Assembly: GCA_039796935.1 (NCBI GenBank)
Contig: JBDKIV010000240.1
Location: 1-64,000, forward strand
Source: VFMC01 sp039796935
Lineage (GTDB): Bacteria > Actinomycetota > Acidimicrobiia > Acidimicrobiales > Ilumatobacteraceae
Reading direction: 5' to 3'
Length of the DNA stretch: 64,000 nt
The notes beneath the pieces were generated by a model that saw only the letters and a list, made by a program, of their open reading frames with translations, had not been told where the DNA came from and ran no database searches. A program made the translations under genes and the position numbers. This document shows, piece by piece, positions 15,519 through 26,600 of the stretch. The first letter of the stretch is position 1. Each line of letters starts with the position of its first letter.

Positions 15519-16337
15519 GTGATTCCTGTCATCGTCGATGCGGCGTTCGTGGCCGCGCACCCGGATGCGGTGCTCGCCGACGTGCGCTGGTACCTCGACG
15601 GCCGCGACGGCCGCGCTGCGTACGAGCAGGCCCACCTGCCCGGCGCGGTGTGGATCGACCTCGACCGCGATCTGGCCGGTCACGGGTTCCCTGCCACGCA
15701 GGGTCGGCACCCGCTTCCATCGCCCGACGATTTCGCGCGCTCGATGGGGGCGGTCGGCATCGGTGACGACAGCACCGTCATCGTGTACGACGACACCGGG
15801 GGCATGACCGCCGGACGCCTGGTGGTGATGCTGCGAGTCGTGGGGGTCGCCGCAGCAGCCCTCGACGGAGGGTTGGCGGGATGGACGGGCCAGGTCGAGC
15901 AGGGCTGGGTCACGCCCGTCCGGCGGGCGTTCACCGCTCGGCCCTGGCCCTCCGAGCGCTTCGCGACGGCCGACGAGACCGGGATCGCTGCAGCAGCGGG
16001 CCGCCCGGTGCTCGATGCCCGCAGTGCCGAACGATTCCGGGGCGAGACGACGGTGGTCGACCCTCGGCCCGGGCACATCCCGGGCGCACGGAGCGCCCCG
16101 TGGAACGCGGTGCTCGACGAGCACGGCAGGTTCCGCCCACCGGCCGAGCTCCGCCGGTACTTCGCATCGCTCGGGGCGACCGGCGGCGACGTCATCGCCT
16201 CGTGCGGGTCGGGGGTCAGTGCGTGCATGAACGTGATGGCGATGGAGCATGCCGGCCTCACCCCGGCGCGGTTGTTCACGGCGAGTTGGTCGGGATGGTC
16301 GGCCGATCCCGACCGGCCGGCGGAGTGCGGTGCATGA
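15519..16337 (+). CDS. Thiosulfate/3-mercaptopyruvate sulfurtransferase
   Basis: A 272-residue two-rhodanese-domain sulfurtransferase. The N-terminal domain is structural (VDAAFVAAHPDAVLADVRW). The C-terminal domain carries the catalytic Cys229 in the loop CGSGVSAC; CGSG[VT] loops are typical of 3-mercaptopyruvate sulfurtransferases rather than thiosulfate enzymes, so mercaptopyruvate is the likelier donor. The linking WSGW at the end is also typical. It is probably cytoplasmic. Start: GTG at 15519, 6 nt after the -10-like CATGAT (15507-15512), so leaderless. The stop overlaps the ATG of the ABC permease gene by 4 bp, which makes it the first gene of a three-gene operon. No functional link between the sulfurtransferase and transporter is apparent. 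Confidence 0.93.
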   Translation: MIPVIVDAAFVAAHPDAVLADVRWYLDGRDGRAAYEQAHLPGAVWIDLDRDLAGHGFPATQGRHPLPSPDDFARSMGAVGIGDDSTVIVYDDTGGMTAGRLVVMLRVVGVAAAALDGGLAGWTGQVEQGWVTPVRRAFTARPWPSERFATADETGIAAAAGRPVLDARSAERFRGETTVVDPRPGHIPGARSAPWNAVLDEHGRFRPPAELRRYFASLGATGGDVIASCGSGVSACMNVMAMEHAGLTPARLFTASWSGWSADPDRPAECGA

Positions 16338-17995
16338 CCGACACGTCGACCGGGATCGCCGCTGTCCGCGCGCTGCGGGCACGACGTCAACGCAACCGCC
16401 TGGGCGACATGGAGTGGTTCGACGCCGCCTATCGCGTGTACGTGGTCGGTCTGTTCGGCCTGATCGCCCTCGGTTGGCTGAGCGACCTGGTCGGTGACGC
16501 CGAACTCTCGGCGGCCGCGGCGGCCGACGTGACACGGCGCGGACCGGCGGTACTCGGGCTCGTGGCCGTCGCTGCGCTGGCGGCGGGCCTTCGTGGCGGT
16601 AGCCAGGGCGGCCCGCTCGCCCTCGAGGCGGCCGACGTGGTCCACGTGATGACAGCACCGGTACCGAGGCGCGCCGTGCTCGTGCGACCTGCGTACCAGC
16701 GGGCGCGCAGCGCCGCATTCGCGGGCGGTGTCGTGGCCGCGGCGCTCGCTCAGCTCGCAGGCCGGCGCCTACCCGGCTCGGCGGTCGCCTGGTTCTTCGG
16801 TGGATTGCTCTTCGGCGGGGTGATCGGGCTGCTGTGGGTGGCCGGAGCGTTGATCGCTCACGAACGACGGATCCCCCAGACGACGAGCACCGTCGTCGGG
16901 CTGGCCCTCCTGGCCTGGCAGGCGGCAGCTGCCGCGACCGGCACCATCGGACCGGCCGACACGATCGGCAGCATCGGGCTGTGGGGGTGGCGGCAGGAGC
17001 CTGCCGACGCCATCGGCCTGCTCGTGGTGGTGGCCCTCGTGGCAGTGGGGTTCGGCGGCATCGAGCGACTCTCGGTCGACGCGCTCGCACGACGGAGCAG
17101 TCTCGTCGCACAACTTCGCTTCGCCGTCACGATGCAGGACCTGCGCACCGTCATCCTGCTCCGCCGTCAGTTGTCGCACGAGCACACCCGAAGCACGCCC
17201 TGGGTCGAACTACCGATGCGCACCGACGGGCGGGCGGTGTGGCGTCGTGGTTGGCACAGCCTGTTGCGGATGCCGAGCGGACGACTGCTCCGCATGAGCG
17301 CATGCGCCGGTGCTGCCGGGGCGTGCCATGTCGCCGTGCTGCACGACATCACCCCGGCACTGTTCGGCACGATGATCGTCAGCTTCGTGCTCGGCCTCGA
17401 GGTACTGGAGCCCCTCTCGCAAGAGGTCGACCAGCCCGACCGCACCGCCGGTTTCCCGATCGAGCGCGGGCACCTGATGCTCCGTCACCTGGCGGCGCCG
17501 GCCGTGGCACTCGTCCCGTTCGCATGCCTCGCCGGCGTGGCTGCGGTGACGATCGATGCGCTCGCCACCGATGCCGAACGGATCGGCCCGGCGGTGGCCA
17601 CGGCAGCGGTGCTCGCACTGCCGACGCTGCTGGCGGGTGCAGCAGGTGCGGTGGTCAGCATCGTCCGCGACGCACCTGACCCGACGCCGAGCGGCCGCCA
17701 GGACACGTTCATGCCACCCGAGATGACAGGCTTCACGACCGTGCTCAAGACAGCGCTGCCGCTCCTCGTCCCGCTGCTGGCCGCACTGGCGATCCTGCCT
17801 GTCCGCGCGGCGTTGCCGGACGGGTCCGACGCGGTGCTGGCGGCTGCGACCCGCATGGCGCTCGGATTGTTCCTCGCCACGGCCGCCGTCGCTGCATGGG
17901 TCCGTCACCGCGACCGCGTGTGGCACAAGATCCGAGCCTTCATGGACGAAGGTCGCACCGTCACCGCCCAGCAACGAGCAGCCCGATCATCATGA
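16334..17995 (+). CDS. ABC-2-like multi-span permease
   Basis: A 553-residue integral membrane protein with about 12 hydrophobic segments in two groups (residues 35-205 and 315-535), separated by a cytoplasmic linker rich in Arg. There is no ATPase motif; the next gene supplies it. I do not see a family-specific signature beyond a general exporter permease, but the layout (large permease followed immediately by one ABC ATPase) is that of ABC-2-type exporters. The segment TAPVPRRAVLVRPAYQRARS in the first cytoplasmic loop could be a coupling helix. Overlaps at both ends (ATGA with the sulfurtransferase stop, ATGA with the ATPase start) indicate tight coupling. The substrate is unknown; antibiotic or lipid export are possible. 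Confidence 0.75.
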   Translation: MTDTSTGIAAVRALRARRQRNRLGDMEWFDAAYRVYVVGLFGLIALGWLSDLVGDAELSAAAAADVTRRGPAVLGLVAVAALAAGLRGGSQGGPLALEAADVVHVMTAPVPRRAVLVRPAYQRARSAAFAGGVVAAALAQLAGRRLPGSAVAWFFGGLLFGGVIGLLWVAGALIAHERRIPQTTSTVVGLALLAWQAAAAATGTIGPADTIGSIGLWGWRQEPADAIGLLVVVALVAVGFGGIERLSVDALARRSSLVAQLRFAVTMQDLRTVILLRRQLSHEHTRSTPWVELPMRTDGRAVWRRGWHSLLRMPSGRLLRMSACAGAAGACHVAVLHDITPALFGTMIVSFVLGLEVLEPLSQEVDQPDRTAGFPIERGHLMLRHLAAPAVALVPFACLAGVAAVTIDALATDAERIGPAVATAAVLALPTLLAGAAGAVVSIVRDAPDPTPSGRQDTFMPPEMTGFTTVLKTALPLLVPLLAALAILPVRAALPDGSDAVLAAATRMALGLFLATAAVAAWVRHRDRVWHKIRAFMDEGRTVTAQQRAARSS

Positions 17996-18705
17996 GCACC
18001 GACACCACACCAGCACGTCGACCCGCCCTGCAGACCCGCGGTCTCACCAAGTCGTACGGGGCTGCGCACGAACGCGCCGCCCTCGCGCCGCTCGACCTGA
18101 GCATCGAGCAGGGTCAACTGGTGGCGCTCGTCGGGCACAACGGCAGTGGCAAGACCACGTTGCTGCGCATGGCGGCCGGATTGCTCGACCCGAGCGGCGG
18201 ATCGGTCGAGATCGACGGGTCGCCCCGCGGGTCGATCCCGGCCCGAGCCGCCCTGGCCTACCTGTCGGACCACCCCACGTTCTACGACGACCTGTCGCTG
18301 CTCGAACACCTCGAGTTCGTGGCCCGGATGCACGGGGTCACCGAGTGGCACGAACGAGCGGTCGAGTTGACGACCCGGCTGGGCATCGAGGAGCGGCTCG
18401 ACAAGCTGCCCAACACCTTCAGCCGCGGCCTTCGACAGAAGGCCGCGATCTCGCTCGGATTCATCCGGCCGTTCTCGCTGCTGATCGTCGACGAGCCGTT
18501 CGTCGGGCTCGACTCGGCCGGCAAGTCGACGCTGTTGGACCTCTTCGACGAGGCCCACCGCAGCGGGGCCACCGTCGTGGTGGCCACGCACGAGCTGGGA
18601 TTCGTGAGTCGCGCCGATCGCCTGATCGCACTGGCCGACGGAGAGCTCCGCTACGACGGTCCGCCGGGCGAGACCGACGTCCAACAACTCGTCTTCCACA
18701 CCTGA
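17992..18705 (+). CDS. ABC transporter ATP-binding protein
   Basis: A 237-residue ATPase subunit. Walker A GHNGSGKTT at 48-56; the Q-loop region is unusual, with AYLSDHPTFYDDLS where most exporters have a Gln (the Asp-His replaces the usual 'Q'); the signature is FSRGLRQK instead of LSGGQ, Walker B LLIVDEPF and H-loop ATHE. The signature and Q-loop resemble CcmA/ABC-2 drug exporters (often FSRGM.QR). It pairs with the permease whose stop it overlaps, forming an exporter with unknown substrate. The gene is followed by 110 nt of non-coding sequence containing two overlapping hairpins. Confidence 0.93.
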   Translation: MSTDTTPARRPALQTRGLTKSYGAAHERAALAPLDLSIEQGQLVALVGHNGSGKTTLLRMAAGLLDPSGGSVEIDGSPRGSIPARAALAYLSDHPTFYDDLSLLEHLEFVARMHGVTEWHERAVELTTRLGIEERLDKLPNTFSRGLRQKAAISLGFIRPFSLLIVDEPFVGLDSAGKSTLLDLFDEAHRSGATVVVATHELGFVSRADRLIALADGELRYDGPPGETDVQQLVFHT

Positions 18706-18712
18706 CTCGTAC

Positions 18713-18749
18713 GTCGTCACGCCCGCGACGACTCGCAACGATCGAGTCG
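18713..18749 (+). terminator. Two overlapping hairpins after the ABC operon
   Basis: GTCGTC (18713-18718) pairs with GACGAC (18727-18732), and CGACTCG (18729-18735) pairs with CGAGTCG (18743-18749). The two stems overlap at 18729-18732, so only one can form at a time. No T-run follows, so intrinsic termination would be weak. It may be a terminator or a processing signal between the ATPase gene and the next leaderless promoter (TAGCAT at 18804). Confidence 0.35.
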
Positions 18750-18815
18750 GTGGTGGTGACGCCTGCCCGCCGAGGTGGGGCCCACCGGTAGGCCTGCGAG
18801 CAGTAGCATCGCCGC

Positions 18816-19322
18816 ATGCAGGAGTTCACGACCGTCAGCTCGTCGACCTACGAACCAGCAGCGCTCGCCGCTCGGCTCACCGAGAAGTCAGCCGAGGGAT
18901 GGCAGGTGCTCAGCATCGTCCCGACCGGGGGTGACATCACCGCATTCCTCGTTCGTGAAGCCGCCGCCGCCGCCGCGAGCGACGCGAGCGCAGCCGTGAC
19001 GGCAACGGCGGCCGACCCCGCGCCAGCCGCCGCGGTGGCGGCGGCAGCGGCAGCAGCGACCGAGCCGGCCGGGTGGGCAGTCGCCCCGGTCTCGACCAGC
19101 ACGCAGGACACCGGCTACACCGCGTCGGCCACCGCAGCGGTGTCGACACCGGCCACCGTGGCACCTGCCGCATCCACGCCGGCTGCCGCGACCCCCAGCG
19201 TTCCGGCCGGCTGGTACGCCGATCCCTCGGGCCGCTACGAGCTGCGCTACTGGGACGGCACCGAATGGACCGAGCACGTGTCACGCGCCGGTCAGCAGTA
19301 CACCGACCCGCCCGTGCGCTGA
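18816..19322 (+). CDS. DUF4177-like plus DUF2510 domain protein
   Basis: A 168-residue protein in three parts: an N-terminal DUF4177-like domain (EFTTVSSSTYEPAALAARLTEKSAEGWQVLSIVP, about 1-50), a long low-complexity Ala/Thr/Pro linker (50-130), and a C-terminal DUF2510 (PAGWYADPSG..LRYWDGTEWTEH, about 130-160). DUF2510 is a WW-like motif common in actinobacterial membrane or envelope proteins; the function is unknown. There is no signal peptide. The ATG at 18816 is 6 nt after the -10 box TAGCAT (18804-18809), so this is a leaderless gene. The MBL-Rieske gene begins 17 nt after the stop and may be co-transcribed. Confidence 0.8.
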   Translation: MQEFTTVSSSTYEPAALAARLTEKSAEGWQVLSIVPTGGDITAFLVREAAAAAASDASAAVTATAADPAPAAAVAAAAAAATEPAGWAVAPVSTSTQDTGYTASATAAVSTPATVAPAASTPAAATPSVPAGWYADPSGRYELRYWDGTEWTEHVSRAGQQYTDPPVR

Positions 19323-19339
19323 TCGTCGCGCCGCCCCCC

Positions 19340-20951
<1,612 letters not shown>

Positions 20952-20965
<14 letters not shown>

Positions 20966-23918
20966 GGCGGTAGCCGAACTCGTAGGTACCCGCCGTCAGC
21001 CGATACTGCTCGAGCACGTCGGGGCCGCAGCTGGCGGTGCCGAGGCCTCGATGGGCCACATCGAGATGGACGACGACGTCGTTGCGTGGGCGAAGCTCGG
21101 TCTCGGTCGTGGCGTCCGTCAGGTCGGCGGCACGGAACCGACTCGCCGACACGTGCAGCGCCATGGGGGCGAGCACGTCGATCCGCAGCCGTTCGCCCCG
21201 CACCGGGTCGATCAGCTCGAACCATCGGCAGTCGGTCCGCAGCCCGAACTCCTGGGGCACGAGATACGGCGGATCGTCGAGACCACCGGTCCAGATGCCG
21301 AGCATGGCCGATGCGTTGCGGTCCGGGTAGTTCTCGTGCGGACCACGACCGAACCAACGAAGCTGGTCGAACCGTGACTCGACGCCCAGGGTGACGCCGA
21401 TGCGAGGCAGATCGGCCAGGTGCTCGGGAACGACGACCCGATGGTGGTACACCACCGACCGCCCGTCGTCACGACGGGTCATGACGTGCTCGACCAGGTC
21501 GTCCGCAGCCAGCCGGTCGACGCCGGCGTCCTGCCACCGCACGAGCGCGCCACCGCCCACGCCGATCCGTCGTGACAGGTCGGGCATGAGCTTGAACCCG
21601 TCGTTGTCGACCGGAGCGCGCCACAGCGCCAGCGAGACCGGTGCCGTCATGACCTGATCGACGTCACCGGACCCTGACGCCCCGGACCCTGACGCCCCGG
21701 ACCCTGACGCGCCGGATGCCGTTCGCGACCGCGCCGGGCGACCTCGACGAGTGGGCACGAGATCGACCTGGTCCCACGCCACCAGGTGACCCGCCGGCGC
21801 GTACCAGCAGCCGCGACGCAGGGACCAGCGCACCGACAGGTGCAGCTCGTCGCCGTCGACGTCGGCGGTGTCGCACGGCACGGGGACCTCGACCGTTCCG
21901 TGCGGCGCGACCGTAGGCAGGTCGAGTCGACCCGACCGGACGACGACCCCATCGGCCAGCAACTCCCAGGTGGCGCGGTACGGGTCGAGGCCGGTGAACC
22001 ACTGGCGGTTCGTGACCCGCAGCATCGGGGCCCGGCGCCGGCCGCCGGATCGGCCGGGCGCGGCGGTGACCAGCTCGACCGTGACCGGCCGGTACACCCA
22101 GGCCACCTCTCGCATCGCCGGATGCGGCTCGAGGTCTGCCGACACCAGACCGTCGGCGACGAAGTTGCCGTCGTTCGGCGAATCGCCGAACTGGCCGCCG
22201 TATGCCAGCCGGGTCGTCCCGTCGGGCAGCGTCTGGCGCAGCCCGTGGTCCTTCCACTCCCAGATGAAGCCACCCTGGAGGCCCGGTGTCGAGGTGATCA
22301 CCTTCCAGTAGTCGGCCAGTGAACCGTTGGAGTTGCCCATCGCGTGGCTGTACTCGCACATCACCAGCGGCCGATGACCGAGGCCGGATTTCCCGTACCA
22401 CTCGATCGCTTCGATCGGTGGGTACATCGGGCACACCAGGTCGCTCGCGTTCGTGCCGCCGTCGATCCATCCGGCGTGGAACGGCGCCCCCTCGTAGTGC
22501 AGCGGTCGGCTCGGATCGGTGCGGCGGATCCACCCGGCGAGCGCGTCGTGATGTGCGCCGTACCCACTCTCGTTGCCGAGGCTCCACAGGATGATCGACG
22601 GGTGGTTGCGGTCGCGTTGCACCATCCGCGACCCTCGCGACAGCCAGGTCGCTGCATACCTCGGGTCGTCGCACAGACTGGTGTTGTAGGCGTGACTCTC
22701 GATGTTCGCCTCGTCGACGACGTACATGCCGAGCTCGTCGCACAGGTCGTAGAACGTCGAGTCGTTCGGATAGTGCGATGTCCGCACGGCGGTGATGTTG
22801 TGGCGACGCATCTGCTCGAGGTCGGCGCGAAGGTCGTCCGGCGTCACCGCCTTTCCTCGGTCCGGATGGTGGTCGTGCCGGTTGACGCCGAACACCCAGA
22901 TCGGCTGACCGTTGACCAGCAACTGCCGGTCACGCACCTCGACGTGGCGGAAGCCGACGAGCTGCTCTGCCGTGTCGGTCACCGATCCGTCGGGGGCCAC
23001 GAGCTCTGCGCGAACCCGGTACCGCGTGGGCGACTCGGCGCTCCACGGCTCGATCGAGGCGAACTCGTACGCGACGTCCACGTGATGGCCCGTGAACAGG
23101 TAGGGCGATGCGTGCCGGTGTGGGACCTTCGTCGTGACCGAGCGAGCCAACCGGCGCCCGCCCATCGTCTCGGCGCTGACACGAACCTGCCACCCCCGGC
23201 CCGGTCCGTCCGCTCCGTCGAATGCCACCACGGCCCGCACACCGAGCACACCGGCCCCGTCCTCGAGACGCAGGTCGGCCGAGCACTGCAGGTCGGACAG
23301 GTGCACGTGCGGGAGGGATTCGATCCACACGCTGCGGTGCAGGCCGGCCATCCACCACTGATCCTGATCCTCGACGTAGCTCTGGGCGCTGTAGCGGACC
23401 ACCACGATCGTGAGGTCGTTGCGCCCGGTGCGCAGCGAGGGGGTGAGGTCGTACTCGGACGGCAGGCGACTGTCGGTCCCGTACCCGATGAACTCGTCGT
23501 TCAGGTACACGGCATGGACGCTCTCTGCTCCGCCCACGTGCAACACCGTCCGACGCTGCTTCCAACCGGCGGGCAAGCGGAACGACCGCCGGTACACGCC
23601 GGTCGGGTTGTGCTCGGGCAGTGCGGGCGGCGGCCCGGCGAAGGGCATCTGCACGTTCGTGTAGTGCGGCAGGTCGCCTGTGTCCTGCATCGTCCAGTTG
23701 CCCGGCACCGTCAACCGTCGGCCCGTCGTCGGAGTCGGCCCGACGACGGCCTCGACCGGCACGGCGTCGGGCGATCCGAAGAGTTCGACATACCAGTCAC
23801 CGTCGAGCAGCAGTCGCTGGTCGGCACCACGGCCGAGGGGTACGTGCTGCGGTCGACGGCCGATGGCAACCGTGCCCGGGTCGGCCCAAGGGCGGAGCGG
23901 ACCGATGACCGGCAACAT
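20952..23918 (-). CDS. Beta-galactosidase, glycoside hydrolase family 2
   Basis: A 988-residue LacZ-type enzyme. Family motifs: RTSHYPND (379-386), VVDEANIESH (400-409), the acid/base Glu450 in WSLGNESGYG, and the nucleophile Glu522 in CEYSHAMGNS. Domains follow the LacZ order: sugar-binding jelly roll (40-200), Ig-like, TIM barrel (about 330-620), Ig-like and beta-galactosidase small chain (about 750-985). It is slightly shorter than E. coli LacZ and has no signal peptide. A Gly-Ala-Ser-Gly linker encoded by a 15-bp repeat (residues about 733-752) separates the last two domains. The start at 23918 is 12 nt after the stop of the upstream L,D-transpeptidase gene, so the two may be co-transcribed. 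Actual substrate (lactose, galactan oligomers) is unknown; no permease or repressor is adjacent. Confidence 0.95.
21668..21715 (-). repeat. 15-bp tandem repeat in the beta-galactosidase linker
   Basis: Three nearly identical 15-bp units (CCCGGACCCTGACGC on the plus strand) encode repeats of Gly-Ser-Gly-Ala-Ser in the linker before the C-terminal domain. Being a multiple of three, unit gain or loss keeps the frame. Confidence 0.8.
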
Positions 23919-23930
23919 GAGGGTCGGCCG

Positions 23931-24938
23931 TCAGGCGGGCACGGGCGATTCGCCGTGCACCCACACCACGCTACGCATGGGCATCAGGTCGAGCGCCCAG
24001 ATCATGTCCATGGCCGGCACGCTCACGCGCACGCAACCGTGCGATGCCGGGTAGTTGGGGATGCTGTTCGACCCGTGGACAGCGACACCGCCGCGGAAGT
24101 ACTTCGGTCGGTAGATCTCGCCCAGATCGCCCTCCCACCAGCCTTCGGGGCGCTCACGATCGACCTTCCACAGACCGCTCGGGGTGAGCGACACACCTCG
24201 CTGGATCTCGCCGGGCGTGTTCTGATCCTCTTCTTCGTACGGGAGACCGTTGCCGGTCGAGGTGTTGAGCACCATGACGGTCTTGCCGGCACGGATGACG
24301 AACAGCAACTGCTTGGTCTTGTCGACCTCGATGAGATCACCCGTGTCCGCGGTTCCGCGTGCCCGCTCGGGGAACACCGCCAGGTAGGCGGCGGTGTCGG
24401 GGTCGACCTCGCCCGACGCCCGCAGACCGAGGTACTTCTGGAACGCCATCACTGCCTGACGCGTGGTCAACCCGTACTTGCCGTCGACACCGCCGTGCCA
24501 GAAACCCAGGTCGAGCAACCGTTGCTGGACGGCCTTGGTCGCCTCGCCGCTGCGCGAACCCACCGGGTCGATCGCGTACGCCGCCGGGCCGATGATCTCG
24601 ACGTTCGGGGCGAGCGTCGTCGTCGGCGCGGGTGGCGCCGTCGTCGTGGTGGTGGTGGTCTCGGCGGTGGTCGTCGTCGCCTCGGTGGTCGTCGTCTCGT
24701 CGAGGGTCGTGACCGGAGCTTCGGTCGTGGTCGGCGCGGCCGTCGTGGTCGGGGCGACCGTCGTGTCGGCTGTCGAGGGCGGCAGCGGCGAGACCGGGAC
24801 CGTTGCCGGCACCGCGGCCTCGGCCGTCGGACCGACCTCGGTCGAGCACGACGAGACGAACGCCACCGTCAACGGCAGCGCGATCAGCGGGGCGACGCGA
24901 ATGGCCCGGCGAGGGAATCGGGGATTTCGCAACGACAT
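23931..24938 (-). CDS. Lipoprotein L,D-transpeptidase with peptidoglycan-binding domain
   Basis: A 335-residue envelope lipoprotein. Signal peptide with lipobox Cys31 (FVSSC), then a long Thr/Pro/Ala-rich wall-spanning linker (35-105), a PG_binding_1 domain (AVQQRLLDLGFW..VDGKYGLTTRQAVMAFQ), and a C-terminal YkuD domain with catalytic Cys in SHGCVRVS and the upstream HGSN. The YkuD Cys makes 3-3 crosslinks in peptidoglycan. The ATG at 24938 gives a good signal peptide; an ATG 12 codons upstream would add a non-signal extension. A -10-like TACTCT lies about 10 nt before it. It lies immediately upstream of the beta-galactosidase gene on the same strand. Confidence 0.93.
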   Translation of the reverse strand: MSLRNPRFPRRAIRVAPLIALPLTVAFVSSCSTEVGPTAEAAVPATVPVSPLPPSTADTTVAPTTTAAPTTTEAPVTTLDETTTTEATTTTAETTTTTTTAPPAPTTTLAPNVEIIGPAAYAIDPVGSRSGEATKAVQQRLLDLGFWHGGVDGKYGLTTRQAVMAFQKYLGLRASGEVDPDTAAYLAVFPERARGTADTGDLIEVDKTKQLLFVIRAGKTVMVLNTSTGNGLPYEEEDQNTPGEIQRGVSLTPSGLWKVDRERPEGWWEGDLGEIYRPKYFRGGVAVHGSNSIPNYPASHGCVRVSVPAMDMIWALDLMPMRSVVWVHGESPVPA

Positions 24939-24970
24939 GAGGCCACAAGAGTACAACCGCAATTCCGAGC

Positions 24971-25570
24971 TCACATGGCAGGCAGCTCGAACCAGATCGT
25001 CAGCGAGTACTTCACGCCGCTGACCAGGCGGTTCGTCCGATGCGGATGCGTGACCAGCGACGGCCAGGCCAGGAGCGACCCGACGGGGAACGACTCGTTG
25101 GTCACCGCCTGACGTGGAAACTCGAGCACGCCACCGCGGTAGTCGTCGTTCAGCTTCACCGATGCAGACACCTGGGCCACGTCGTGGTGGATGCGCAGCT
25201 CTTCCTGCTCGCCCAACGCGTACTTGATGACGAACACGTCACGAAGGCCGTAGTAGTCGATGTAGGGCCAGACGGTGCGAAGGCGCGGCCAGATCCGGAG
25301 GCCGAGATCGTCCTGCACCGCCTCGAACAGTCGGGGGCTGATCACCGCGAGCGACACCTCGTGACCGGGCACCGGGTCGTCCTCGTGCGGCTCGAAGGCA
25401 CCGACGGCTTCGGCGGCACGGATGATCGTGCGACAGAAGGTGGGTGTCCAGAACGGTGTGAGATAGATCTCGTCGCCGACCCGACCGAGGGTGTCGTCAG
25501 AGTCGTCGGCGGCGCCGCGGTAGCCGAGGATCTGCTGCAGTTCGTCGGGCTGGTCGATGTCGGGATCCAC
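24971..25570 (-). CDS. Prolyl-4-hydroxylase-like Fe(II)/2OG oxygenase
   Basis: A 199-residue P4Hc-type oxygenase. The core is visible: His128-His129-Asp130 in LRIHHDVAQVSASV giving the HxD pair, the strand GGVLEFPRQAV, and a distal His in LVTHPHRTNRLVSGVKYSLTIWF, the usual end of these hydroxylases with Lys or Arg for 2-oxoglutarate. It would hydroxylate a protein or peptide side chain, but the substrate is not predictable. Start: GTG at 25570, 6 nt after the -10-like CACGAT (25582-25577); the frame has no good ATG. No signal peptide. It follows gluQ on the same strand (26-nt gap) but has its own promoter. Confidence 0.8.
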   Translation of the reverse strand: MDPDIDQPDELQQILGYRGAADDSDDTLGRVGDEIYLTPFWTPTFCRTIIRAAEAVGAFEPHEDDPVPGHEVSLAVISPRLFEAVQDDLGLRIWPRLRTVWPYIDYYGLRDVFVIKYALGEQEELRIHHDVAQVSASVKLNDDYRGGVLEFPRQAVTNESFPVGSLLAWPSLVTHPHRTNRLVSGVKYSLTIWFELPAM

Positions 25571-25596
25571 GGTGCCATCGTGGCAGACGCGACCCG

Positions 25597-26532
25597 TCAA
25601 CCCGTTGCCGCCTCCGTCGACCCGGAGTCGCCCGGGGCCAGGTCCGTTCCGGCCACCCAGGGGGTTCGCGGAACCCGCGACCACGAGAACCGCTCGACCA
25701 GATCGGCTGCCGTCACGGCCTCGTCGCGGTCGCACAGCCCGAGGCTCGACCCGAGCAGCGACCGGACGGCGTCGACGGGACCGGCGTCGGCCAGCGTGAC
25801 CGCACCGTGTCGCTTCGCGAGTCGCTCGCCGTCTGCTCCGACGGCCAGCGGCAGATGGGCGTACACCGGCGTGCTCAATCCGAGCAGCCGCTGCAGGTGC
25901 ATCTGGCGTGGCGTCGACGACAGCAGGTCGTCGCCGCGCACCACCTCGGTGACTCCCTGGAGGTGATCGTCCACCACCACGGCGAGGTTGTAGGCGGGCA
26001 CACCGTCGTTGCGCTGCACGACCACATCGTCGACGGCACCCTCGACACGCCCGGCGACGATGTCGTCGAACTCCATGCGTTGGCCGGCGGTACGTAACCG
26101 CAGTGCCGCGCGGCGGCCCTCACGCTCGAGTTGGCGACGGCGCTGCTCGCTCAACAGCCGGCACGTGCCCGGATACGCCCCGTCGGCCATCGACCAACCG
26201 TGCGGCGCCGACGCCGCCTCGCGGATCTCGCGCCGTGTGCAATAGCACGGATAGACGAGACCGTCGGCCGACAGTCGCGCGATGGCGTCGCGGTACAGGC
26301 CGAACCGCTCCGACTGGCGTACCACCACCCCGTCATGATCGACACCCAGCGCAGCCAGGTCGGCCAACTGCTGAACCTCGTGCCGCCTCGAGCTCGTGAC
26401 CGGGTCGAGGTCCTCCATGCGCACGATGAACTCGCCGTGTTGCACCCGTGTCGACAACCACGCCACCAGCGCCGTGCGGAGGTTGCCGAGGTGGAGCCGA
26501 CCCGTCGGGGAGGGGGCGAACCGACCATGCAT
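25597..26532 (-). CDS. gluQ: Glutamyl-Q tRNA(Asp) synthetase
   Basis: A 311-residue class I synthetase paralog that lacks the anticodon-binding domain and attaches glutamate to queuosine of tRNA(Asp). N-terminal RFAPSPTGRLHLGN has the HIGH-type HLGN; the KMSKS-type loop is ERLAKRHG; a zinc-binding CYCTRREI...GTC cluster lies at about residues 93-125. Length is that of GluQ rather than GltX (about 480). Start: ATG at 26532, 7 nt after the -10-like CACACT (26545-26540). Divergent from the GGDEF-EAL gene. Alternative: a short GltX, but the missing C-terminal half argues against it. Confidence 0.92.
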   Translation of the reverse strand: MHGRFAPSPTGRLHLGNLRTALVAWLSTRVQHGEFIVRMEDLDPVTSSRRHEVQQLADLAALGVDHDGVVVRQSERFGLYRDAIARLSADGLVYPCYCTRREIREAASAPHGWSMADGAYPGTCRLLSEQRRRQLEREGRRAALRLRTAGQRMEFDDIVAGRVEGAVDDVVVQRNDGVPAYNLAVVVDDHLQGVTEVVRGDDLLSSTPRQMHLQRLLGLSTPVYAHLPLAVGADGERLAKRHGAVTLADAGPVDAVRSLLGSSLGLCDRDEAVTAADLVERFSWSRVPRTPWVAGTDLAPGDSGSTEAATG

Positions 26533-26600
26533 GAACCCCAGTGTGGCCGTCGCGAAATTGTTGCTCAACCTCGGGCCGTTCCGCGCCGAAGACGTTGACC

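Noticed and set aside
24948..24956. A fourth TTGNAC-N3-GTNCAA site before the L,D-transpeptidase
   Set aside because: Only the left half (TTGTAC) is present. The right half does not match.
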